Below, piece by piece: positions 43,721 to 52,969 of a DNA stretch of 64,000 nucleotides. The notes beneath the pieces are model-generated. The model saw only the letters and a program-made list of their open reading frames with translations, made no database searches and was not told the DNA's origin. This DNA comes from Sophora flavescens (taxonomy: Eukaryota; Streptophyta; Magnoliopsida; Fabales; Fabaceae). Numbering within the stretch: the first letter of the stretch is position 1; every line of letters begins with the position of its first letter. A program made the position numbers and the translations under genes. Location of the stretch: assembly GCA_030762895.1 (NCBI GenBank), contig CM061067.1, forward strand, positions 167,398,518 through 167,462,517. Reading direction: 5' to 3'.

Positions 43721-44250
43721 TCAATAAAGTTTATATTGAATATGACAATATTGTTGTACAGAACGGATGTGCAATCCTAATACATCCATTAAATAATGTC
43801 TGATTGCCCTTACAACATTATTTATGGAAATTACATTAATTTCCTCTAAAAATCTAAGAATATTAAACCTAATTCTAGTAAAAAATATCCCAGTCAATGG
43901 ATGCAAGGTCGTCCAGATTGTCCATTTCTGGTAGCACTTGTGAAGGCTCAGTAGTTTTCGCTGGTTGTGGTTGAACCTCACCTCCAGTGTTATTAGGTCG
44001 TTGTTGGTTGGGAAGATCCTGATTTTGTGGTCCAGGATCTTGAAATAGAGGGGATTTGGCACCTCCCTGATATAGACGCCATTCTCCAGTTGACGTCGTG
44101 TAATTTATTCCCCTGTGCGTGAATCCCATGCCTCTGCAGTTGAGTAGGACATAACATGAACAGCCACATGGGAAGTCGATTCTAACTCTTCTCGACTTCT
44201 TTTTATTGGTTGCATTATGTTGTGGTTTGATAGAGGGGGAGTCGATGAAC
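43721..44250 (-). pseudogene. C2/C3: TrAP and REn remnants, unit 6
   Basis: REn sequence continues to 43721, but its frame is interrupted near 44100, leaving the open C-terminal part 44062-43721. TrAP lacks continuity between its start and the zinc region, where CGCSCYVLLNC-type residues remain; the C-terminal part 44129-43875 is open. Confidence 0.82.
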
Positions 44251-45162
44251 TCGAACTAAGCATTATGGATGGTCCAGTTTCTGAGCCTTTCATTTTCATC
44301 CTTATCGTGGAAGGCTTTATAGCTGGACCCCTCACCAGGATTGCACAGCACGATTGCCGGGATACCGCCTTTAATTTGAACTGGTTTCCCGTACTTATAG
44401 TTTGTTTGCCAGTCCCTCTGGGCCCAATTATTTCTTTCCAGTTCTGTAATTTTAAATAATTGGGAGTGACATCATCAATGACGTTATATTGAGCATCATT
44501 GGAGTAAATACCTGGATTAAAATCTAGATGTCCACATAAATAATTATGTTTACCCAATGAACGTGCCCACATAGTCTTCCCTGTCCTGCTAGCACCCTCA
44601 ATGATTATGCTCTTGGGTCTTTCAGGCCGCACAGCGGCACCGTCTTCAAATAATAAATTGTCACCCAAACATTGTTTCATATCATCTGTTATGGAGAGAG
44701 ATGTGAACACGGGAACATATTCTGCTCGTGGTGGAGTGAAAATGCGATCTAAATTGCTATTTATATTATGAAACTGTAAAACAAATGATTTAGGATCTAG
44801 CTCCTTAATGACATTTAATGCCTCACATTTATTACCGGAGTTCAATGCTTTTGCATATACCTCCTATATTGATTGTTGACCACCACGAGCACTTCTAGCA
44901 TGTATCTGGAATTCTCCCCAGTCCACGAATACTCATTCCTTTTCGACATACTGTTTAACATCCGAACTTGATTTAGCTACCTGAATGTTCGGATGGAAAT
45001 GTGCTGACCTGGTTGAGGATACAATGTCGAAGAATCTTGGATTCTTGCAGTCGAACTTTCCTTCGAACTGGATGAGAATGTGGAGATGAGGGTTCCCATC
45101 TTCGTGGTGTTCTTGGCAGTCACGGATGAATTTTCTAGACAGGTGTCTGTAGGTGGTGCCAT
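44215..45162 (-). pseudogene. C1: Rep remnant, unit 6
   Basis: After the first four codons about 90 bp are deleted, removing motif I. Motif II (HLHILIQF) and motif III (YVEK) remain, then a TGA at about 44933 follows. Open frame 44845-44105 keeps an intact Walker A (GASRTGKT, about 44574-44597) and VIDDV, but a small deletion near 44425 shifts it into the REn frame. Confidence 0.92.
44977..45099 (-). pseudogene. C4: C4 remnant, unit 6
   Basis: The frame starts MGTLIS and stops after 40 codons, less than half the unit 5 frame. Confidence 0.65.
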
Positions 45163-45329
45163 GCGGCAGACTCAATCGGTGTCTGGTGGAACTCAAAAAC
45201 TCTAAATGAATCGGTGGATGGTGTCCTATATATACTCGAGACACCAATGGCATTATTGTGAATACTAGAACTCCTATATTGGGCCTTGGGCCTAAAAGCC
45301 CATTTTGACATATCAATTTGTTTCTTCAG

Positions 45330-45387
45330 ACTTCTCAAAGTGGGTTTCTTCGACCTTCACAACAATTTCCTCAACCTTCAATTCATA
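45330..45387 (+). other. Exon-like segment X, copy 1
   Basis: A 58-bp piece lies between a TTTCTTCAG acceptor and an A/GTAAGA donor. In one phase it reads TSQSGFLRPSQQFPQPSIH. Copies are at 46611-46668, 47885-47936 (split by the Helitron) and 49328-49368. It is not part of any SHMT I know. It may be an exon of another gene carried in the duplicated DNA. Confidence 0.4.
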
Positions 45388-45882
45388 GTAAGACAGAGTT
45401 GTCATTTTCAATATCTCACCGGCTCTTCATAGGAATAGGGTATTTGCATATCAGTCTCAATTGATATTATATAGAATAATTATAGTATGTTTAAGTAAAT
45501 TTGAGTCATTGAGCCATTGTTTGAGTTAGTGAAGTATCTTTATTTTGGTAAGTTTATGCATCGATTTTGCGTTCTTTTTTTTATAAAAGCAATGTCAGAA
45601 AAAGAAAGAGATAGGAGTACAAAAGATTGGAAGATATGAAATCCTCAATAAAGATGATAGAAAAAGTAGAAAAAACAGAGACAGTATATCATCTCATGTA
45701 CCATTTTTACCAAATATTTCACCTTATATAACTACTTTCTTGAAAAACCTTATTTAGTTTCTGGACTTTCTTCTCTGAATTTTTTAATTTATGTTAATCT
45801 ATTCTAAAGACTGGATGAGCATTAAATAGTAAAACAAATGGAGTTGTCAAGGTCCATTTGGCTTCAAATCAAAGCAATGTAG

Positions 45883-46142
45883 CATTTCCATGAGGCATTC
45901 GCATTGGAACATCTGCAATGACAACAAGAGGACTTGGTGAGAAAGAATTTGCATTGATTGCAGACTTCATTCACGAGGGTGTGCAGATAAGTCTTGAAGC
46001 CAAAAGTTTGGCCTCAGGAACAAAGCTCCAAGATTTTATGAATTTTGTATCTTCTCCTGAATTTCCTTTAGGTGATAAGGTTTCAGAGTTAAGTAGGAAC
46101 GTTGAATTTCTCACTACTCAGTATCCAATTCCCGGAGTCTAA
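45883..46142 (+). pseudogene. SHMT: Serine hydroxymethyltransferase, last exon, copy S1
   Basis: SHMT is a PLP enzyme interconverting serine and glycine with tetrahydrofolate. Only the C-terminal exon is present: IRIGTSAMTTRGLGEKEF, then a helical ADFIHEGVQISLEAKSL, and a terminal YPIPGV, a form suggestive of the plastid isoform. After the TGTAG acceptor a TGA at 45891 replaces a Gly codon. None of the catalytic or PLP-lysine exons is seen. It is a partial, non-functional duplicate. Confidence 0.88.
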
Positions 46143-46582
46143 GTGGTGTAGTTGCTTAATGAGCACTAATGAGTAACACTGTTGAAATTTTTTGATATAA
46201 TAATTATATGCTACGTTTGTGTTACTGATAATTTTTTGTTATTTTACCTTTCCTGGCAAGTTGCTGCTTTGTAATGTGGCAAATTCTTGATGTTGTTGCA
46301 TTTTGCTCTAGTATGAATTTGGGAAGGTGACTGGGAGGCTAGTTTATTAAGGTTTTAAAAGCCTTATATATTATATACCTAATATAGCCTTATATTTTGA
46401 CAATATTATCATGATGTTTCACATTTTTCTATAGGAACTTCATTGTTTCTAGGGCTTTTCAATTTTCAATTACGATTGTCTTAATAAGTAGCATGTGGTT
46501 ATGTTATTTAGTTCTAAAAAATCTTGACATATCTCTATTGATTTGTAATTGTAATACACTAACACATGAGAGAATGACTTTC

Positions 46583-47856
46583 ATTTTGACATATCAATTT
46601 GTTTCTTTAGACTTCTCAAAGTGCGTTTCTTCAACCTTCACAGCAATTTCCTCAACCATCAATTCATAGTAAGAGAGAGTTGTCATCTTCAATATCTCTC
46701 CGCCTCTTCATAGGAATAGGGTATTCGCATCTCAGTCTCGACAGATATTATACAGAATAATTATAGTATGTTTTAGTAAATTTGAGCCATTGTTTGAGTT
46801 AGTGAAGTATCTTTGTTTTGGCAAGTTTATGCACCGATTTTGCCTTTTTTTTTTTATAAAAGAAATGTCAGAAAAAGAAAGAGATAGGAGTACAAAATAT
46901 TGGAGGATATGAAATCCTCAACAAAGATAATAGAAAATGTAGAAAAAACAGAGACAATATATCATCTCATGTACCGATTTTGCCAAATAATTCACACCTT
47001 ATATAACTACTTTCTTGAAAAAACTTATTTTGTTTCTGGACTTTATTCTCTGAATTTTTAATTTATACTAATCTATTCTAAGACTGAATGAGCATTAAAT
47101 AGTTAAATAAACGGAGATGGCTAGGTCCATTTGGCTTTAAAGCAAAGCAATGTAGGATTTTCAGGAGGCATTCGCATTGGAACACCTGCAATGACAACAA
47201 AAGGACTTGGTGAGAAAGAATTTGCATTAATTGCAGGCTTCATTCATGAGGGTGTGCAGATAAGTCTTGAAGCCAAAAGTTTGGCCTCAGGAACAAAGCT
47301 CCCAGATTTTATGAGGTTCGTATCTTCTCCTGAATTTCCTTTAGGTGATAAGGTTTCAGAGTTACGTAGGAACGTTGAAGCTCTCACTACTCAGTATCCA
47401 ATTCTTGGAGTCTAAGTGGTGTAGTTGCTTAATAAGCACTGATGAGTAACATTGTTGAATTTTTTTTAATAATAATTACATGCTACGTTTGTGTTACTGA
47501 TAATTTTTTGTTATTTTACCTTTCTTGGCAAGTTGATGCTCTGTAATGTGGCAAATTCTTGATGTTGTTGCATTTTGCTTTAGTATGAATATTGGATGGT
47601 GACTGGGAGGCCAGTTTATTAAGGTTTTAAAAGCCTTATATATTATGTACCTAATATAGCCTTATATTTGACAACATTATCATGATGCTTGACATTTTTC
47701 TAGAGGAACTTCATTGTTTCTTAGGCTTCTCAATTTTCAATTACAGTTGTCTTAATAAGTTGCATGTAGTTATGTTATTGAGTTCTAAAAAATCTTGACA
47801 TATCTCTATTGAGATATGGGTATTGTAATACACTAACACATGAGAGAATGACTTTC
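46583..47856 (+). repeat. SHMT-bearing tandem unit S2
   Basis: 1274 bp, aligned with S1 over its full length with scattered substitutions and small indels. No internal insertion. Confidence 0.92.
47156..47415 (+). pseudogene. SHMT: Serine hydroxymethyltransferase, last exon, copy S2
   Basis: This copy is open from the acceptor (47155) to TAA at 47415: GGIRIGTPAMTTKGLGEKEF to QYPILGV. It is the least damaged of the three, but the rest of the gene is not in the window, so it cannot make enzyme unless it serves as the 3' end of something unseen. Confidence 0.85.
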
Positions 47857-47936
47857 ATTTTGACATATCAATTTGTTTCTTCAGACTTCTCAAAGTGGGT
47901 TTCTAAAACCTTCACAGCAATTTCTTCAACTTTCAA

Positions 47937-48127
47937 TCTTTATATATAAAAGGGAGAAAGTGTCTGGGGTAAATTTGTAAAATCACTTTAGAATGGTCAA
48001 TTTGTAATTTTTATCCATTTAAAAACACAGCTATTATTTTAAATTTTCAACATTTAAAAATAACTATCCAAACTAAGTAAGTAAACACGTATAATATGCC
48101 CGTGCATCGCATAGGTTCAACATCTAG
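47937..48127. mobile_element. Short Helitron-like insertion
   Basis: S1 and S2 show the empty site TCAA/TTCATAG. In S3 a 191-bp sequence interrupts it exactly between A and T. It begins TC (TCTTTATATATAAAAGG) and ends CTAG, and has a GCCCGTGCATCGCATAGG hairpin-like stretch shortly before the end. TC start, CTAG end, A/T insertion and absent target duplication are Helitron hallmarks. It has no coding capacity. Confidence 0.88.
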
Positions 48128-48598
48128 TTCATAGTAAGAGAAAGTTGTCATCTTCCATATCTCTCTGCCTCTTCACAGGAACAGGGTATTCGCGTCTCAG
48201 TCTCAACAGATATTATATAGAATTATGTTTTAGTAAATTAGAGCCATTGAGCCATTGTTTGAGTTAGTGAAGTATCTTTGTTTTGGCAAAGTTTATGCAC
48301 CGATTTTACCTTTTTTTTATTAAAGAAATGTCAGAAAAAGAAAGAGATAGGAGTACAAAACTCAACAAAGATAAAACAAAAAGTTGAAAAAACAGAGACA
48401 ATATATCATCTCATGTACCGATTTTACCTAATATTTCACACCTTATATAGTTACTTTCTTGAAAAAATTTATTTTGTTTCTGGACTTTCTTCTCTGAATT
48501 CTCTATTTATACTAATCAATTCTAAGACTGAATCATCATTAAATAGTAAATAAATGGAGATGTCAAGGTCCATTTGGCTTCAAAGCAAAGCAATGTAG

Positions 48599-48852
48599 CA
48601 TTTCCAGGAGGCATTCGCATTGGAACACCCGCAATGACAACAAGAGGACTTGGTGAGAAAGAATTTGCATTAATTGCAGACTTCATTCATGAGGTTGTGC
48701 AGATAAGTCTTGAAGCCAAAAGTTTAACCTCAAGAACAAAGCTCCAAGATTTTATGAAGTTTGTATCTTCTGCTGAGTTTCCTTTAGGTGATAAGGTTTT
48801 AGAGTTACGTAGGAACGTTGAAGCTCTCACTACTCAATATCCAATTCCTTGA
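48599..48852 (+). pseudogene. SHMT: Serine hydroxymethyltransferase, last exon, copy S3
   Basis: Reads GGIRIGTPAMTTRGLGEKEF to QYPIP and then TGA at 48850, two codons earlier than S1 and S2 (Gly codon to stop). The acceptor TGTAG at 48598 is preserved. Confidence 0.86.
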
Positions 48853-49300
48853 GTCTAAGTGGTGTAGTTGCCTAATTAGCACTGATGAGTAACATGGTTG
48901 AAAATTTTTGTATAATAATTACATGCTACATTTGTGTTACTGATAATTTTTTGTTATTTTACCTTTCCTGGCAAGTTGCTGCTTTTTAATGTGGCAAATT
49001 CTTGATGTTGTTGCATTTTGCTCTAGTATGAATATTGGATGGTGACTGGGAGGCCAGTTTATTAATGTTTTAAAAGCCTTATATATTATGTACCTAATAT
49101 AGCCTTATATTTGACAATATTATCACGATGTTTGACATTTTTCTATAGGAACTTTCATTGTTTCTTAGGCTTCTCGATTTTCAATTACTATTGTCTTATT
49201 AAGTAGCATGTAGTTATGTTATTGAGTTTTAAAAAATCTTGACATATCTCTATTGAGATATGGGTATTGTAATACACTAACACAAGACAGAATGACTTTC

Positions 49301-49368
49301 ATTTTGACATATCAATTTGTTTTTTCAGACTTCTCAAAGTGGGTTTCTTCAACCTTCACAGCAATTTC
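49301..49368 (+). repeat. Truncated fourth SHMT-type unit
   Basis: Only the first about 68 bp of the unit, including most of segment X, remain before the sequence changes to retroelement DNA at TGTTCTTGCC. Confidence 0.85.
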
Positions 49369-50843
49369 TGTTCTTGCCAAAATCCATATTACCGGAATTT
49401 AGCCGGAATGAGGTAACACTCACCCCTTAATTTTGCCCTATAAGCCTGGAATTCGTGATCAGGTTCAACCTCTCTATTCTAAGCCTCAAAATGCTTAAGA
49501 GTGAGTCTGTGTGTATCGTAAAGTGAGTCCTTTCTTTGTCTAAGGCTCCCTATTTATAATATGACTCATAACCGTTTGTTTATCTCGATATCTTCTATAT
49601 GATATTAATTGATGATCTTATCGATATGATAAGATCTTGTTCCGCATATCTCGGATAGATATTATATGATACTAATTAATATTCTTGTTGATATGATAGG
49701 ATCCTTTTACGTATATCTCTGATGGTTATCTGCTTGTTGGGTTATAATTTATCACATATTTGTTAGTTATACTTCAATCAGCATATTGTTCCACATTTTT
49801 CGGGTATCTGGTATTTGGTTTGTTAGCCTATCCTAGTTACACCATTATGCGTCTGAGTGATGTTAGACCGTCCTTCCCTTTTGCTAGTCAAGCTCGGCCT
49901 CGCAATACTCGGCTATTTCAGTCAAGCTCGTCCTTATAATACTGCGCAAACTCGGCCTCCCTGTCCAAGGTTGGCCTTACTACTCAAGCTCGGCCTCAGC
50001 TAGGTTATTTTGGTTAAATCGGCCCTATCATGGCCTGAGCTCGGTTATTCCTCTTCATTTCAGTTCACAGGGATGTACACAAGTCCCCCAAGCTCTGAGT
50101 CTTTACAAGACGAAAGAGCTTTTCATTAGGCCAAAAACCGAGCTTAATTCTCTCCCTCTGACAAGCTTGTTATTATATTTGAGATATTGTAAATTCATTA
50201 GGTATTCTTTGAAATAGACAACTATAAACACGAGGAGGGGGGTTGAATTGTGTTATCATAATTTAAACAAAGTTGAAATCTTTTTGTATACAGAAGCTAG
50301 GTTCAGACGAGTGGAAAGATACAGGACAGACGGGTGACCTTTCTGATGAAATTTTAACAGTGACTTTGGCAAACACACCACTTTGATAAACGTATAAGAA
50401 AACTAAGGCAACTAAAGAGATTATAAGGAAAGAGAGATTGACACAGTTATTTATCCTGGTTCACTCTTCAAAACAAAGAGCTACGTCCAGTCCTTGGCAG
50501 CACCAAGATTTGTCCACTATAGCTGATCAGGTTACGGACTCTAAGTATTGTTTGCACACCTAGCCTGTTCAGGCTCTAAGACAAGTATTCTTTGCACACC
50601 TAGCCTCTTCAGGCTCACTCAGGTTTGTTTGAGAGATTTGGTTTGTAATAAATACAACTTCACACAGACAGAACTTTCACTAACACTCAGAGAGTGGTTT
50701 AAATGTAAAGCTCAGGAAAGTCTCCGTAATAATTTCAGATGATTGAAGAATACAGAATGAAAGAATGAAGATATTAATGCGCGGATTAATGACGCTTTAA
50801 TGCTATGTGTATTCTCTATGTATTCTGTATCTTCGTCTTCAAT

Positions 50844-51293
50844 GACCTCTATATTTATAGTCTTCAAGCATTTAGGATCCGTTAGAGACATTCCCTCAGA
50901 TGTTGGCTTCAAGCAGAACTTCATTAAATGCAATAGAGTCGTTCTGGGCAGCCATTAATGCAATAGGAACGTTGGTTGTACTCTAACATGAGGGATCATG
51001 GCTTTATACATCGTGATACAGCCATATCAGAGTTGTGCAAAGAGCTTTTTGTACTTTGCTGAGTACACGACCTCTATATTTATAGTCTTCAAGCATTTAG
51101 GATCCGTTAGAGACATTCCCTCAGATGTTGGCTTGAAGCAGAACTTCATTAAATGCAAAAGAGTCGTTTTGGGCAGCCATTAATGCAATAGGAACGTTGG
51201 TTGTACTCTAACATGAAGGATCATGACTTTATGCATCGTGATATAGCCATATCAGAGTTGTGCAGAGAGCTTTTTGTACTTTGCTGAGTACAA
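50844..51293. repeat. 225-bp tandem duplication
   Basis: GACCTCTATATTTATAGTC begins copies at 50844 and 51069, nearly identical through GCTTTTTGTACTTTGCTGAG. Confidence 0.93.
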
Positions 51294-51669
51294 TTCCCTT
51301 TTCGTGTAAGGACTAGAGGTACTAGGGAATAAAGCGTGTTGGAAGCATTCTTTAACTGGTCTTTGGTTCTGATAACCGAGGTTGCTTGAGAGAGTCACTT
51401 CTGACTTTTCTTGATTCTGGTTCTTGAAATAAGATACTGAAAATTCTTATAGAATTCGCGTTCATAAGATAAGCACGTCCATCTTGAAAATAACCGCGTC
51501 CATCTAGCCATTTAATATTTTACATACAGATGGGCTAGTAGACGAGCTCCATATACCACGTCATTGGACGGATACTCCTTTAACTGGTTGAACGTAACCT
51601 AGTGGACGAACTCCATATGCCATGTCATTGGATGGAGCTTCTCATTAAAGACTTAGCAAGTCTAAATAC

Positions 51670-51905
51670 TTGTGTGGACGAGCACTTCTGATACCTTAGT
51701 GGACGAGCGCCTCTGATACTTTAGTAGACGAGCGCTTCTGTCACTTTAGTGGGCGAGCGCTTGTATCAGTTTATTGGACGCCCGCTTTTATCACTTATGT
51801 TGGGCATGCACTTCAATTACTTCAGTGTTGAACGTGCGCTTCTATTATTTCAGTGTTGGACGGATGATTCTATTATATCAGTGTTGGACGGATGATTCTA
51901 TTAGT
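51670..51905. repeat. Degenerate 25-30 bp minisatellite
   Basis: About eight units of the form AGTGGACGAGCGCTTCTGATACTTT decay progressively to TGTTGGACGGATGATTCTATTA across the array. Confidence 0.8.
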
Positions 51906-52969
51906 TTTAATCTGCACACTAGATAGACAGGTTAGCAACCAATATGAAGGTTAATTAAATCATTAACCAATGTTTAGTTCTCATCAAAACTTTGGGAAAT
52001 TCACATCAGACATTTTAGAGACCTAACATTCTTCACTTCATCAATCACTGCCATTTTCCATAAACATGTTTGCTTCCAACGAAAATAGTTGAATTACTTA
52101 AAGGGATTTCTCTGTCTAAAATCCCCTTTATGCCGTAATCGCCCTCACCAATTATTCATGCTACTGCTTTAAGCTCGGATAGGCTCGGCAACACCTGTAA
52201 GCTGGGCCTATCTATTACAATTTGTTTTCTAAACTCCAAGGCATGTAACATTTAGTTTAAAAAAGGATAACAATTGAAATGCATAAAAAATTAGAAGAAG
52301 CTTACGATTATGGGCGTTATACTTAATGCCCGAAAATTTTTATCATTGCGTGGCGAATGACCAGCCAGTCTTGCAATATACCGCTCAACCTTAGTAAAGG
52401 GGGTTCACAAGGTGCTACAAGTATATCTTTAATTGTCAATTGTCTAAAGTCAATGGACAATGGCAGACCATTTAAAATTAATTTTAGTTAATGGTAAAAT
52501 GAAACATATTGCTCTTGGGAGAACAATAGTATAGACCAACTGGCCCCCATGACCCATTTATGCCTTTCATTAAGACTAACGAGTACAGGACGAGGTACAC
52601 CTGAGTTCAATTTAGCCTAAATCATCTTTCTTTTAACCGAGTTTCACTTGTAGAATTGATATTAGGGTCGTTCAGACGAGCTTAACTTGATAAATACTTG
52701 ATGTGCTCCGTGACCGAGATGAGAATTTTTAGAAACCGAGATGGGGCAGACTTAGAATGAACTGAATCATTGCTTGACTTAGTCTTACTCTCTTCAATCT
52801 CCTATCCCACACTTAAAAAGCCTTCTTATTCTTGTTGAAAATAAAGCTGAGGAAATTGGAGTTTAAACTTCGTTATAAACATAAGGATTCCACTGCCCAT
52901 GTGAGCATTATTCCAACGAGTCAAGATAAATACAAGTCAAATATTTTTAAATAAATCAACTATGCTCAA

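Larger units (their letters stand above)
29468..45300. other. Endogenous geminivirus-like array: six units in two opposed tandem blocks
   Basis: Each unit has the geminivirus layout: an intergenic region with a GC-rich stem-loop around TAATATTA(C/T), V2 then coat protein in one direction, and Rep/C4/TrAP/REn in the other, with coat protein and REn stops abutting at a shared TGATCA and AATAAA. Complete units measure about 2.6-3.0 kb, the size of a geminivirus genome component. In the left block (29468-34565) Rep reads plus; in the right block (34746-45300) Rep reads minus. Left flank is broken copia integrase after a T run, right flank is a duplicated serine hydroxymethyltransferase segment. 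Head-to-tail copies fit integration of a replicative concatemer. Scattered stops and indels show long residence. Confidence 0.96.
42727..45300 (-). other. EVE unit 6 (right block, end of array)
   Basis: The unit has full gene order, but all genes are broken. It ends at 45300 inside the Rep promoter/iteron region, directly joined to the SHMT-bearing tandem repeat. Confidence 0.92.
45302..46582 (+). repeat. SHMT-bearing tandem unit S1
   Basis: First of three similar units of about 1.28 kb, aligned at ATTTTGACATATCAATTTG (45302, 46583, 47857, 49301). Its left edge is the viral junction. Each unit holds a short exon-like segment, about 500 bp of AT-rich DNA, the final SHMT exon and about 700 bp downstream. 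Confidence 0.92.
47857..49300 (+). repeat. SHMT-bearing tandem unit S3
   Basis: 1444 bp; longer than S1 and S2 mainly through a 191-bp insertion at 47937-48127. Otherwise it aligns with them. Confidence 0.92.
49369..52964 (-). mobile_element. Probable Tat-type LTR region, minus orientation, left part
   Basis: The segment starts TG at the edge of the SHMT repeat. It is rich in AGCTCGG and CCGAGCT words (49890-50160, 52150-52750), which recur around the antisense ORF region to the right and tie the two parts together across the solo LTR. No gene is seen. Parts of 50200-52000 may be a further nested repeat (a GAGGAGGGGGGTTGAATTGTG segment at about 50235). Confidence 0.5.

Noticed and set aside
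29468..45300. Rep genes as plasmid or non-viral CRESS replicons
   Set aside because: TrAP, REn, C4, V2 and coat protein in geminivirus order, and the TAATATTAC stem-loop, exclude simple replicons.
49369..52964. Possible host gene between the SHMT repeats and the solo LTR
   Set aside because: No frame above 75 codons, no splice-compatible exon chain, and repeat-like words throughout.
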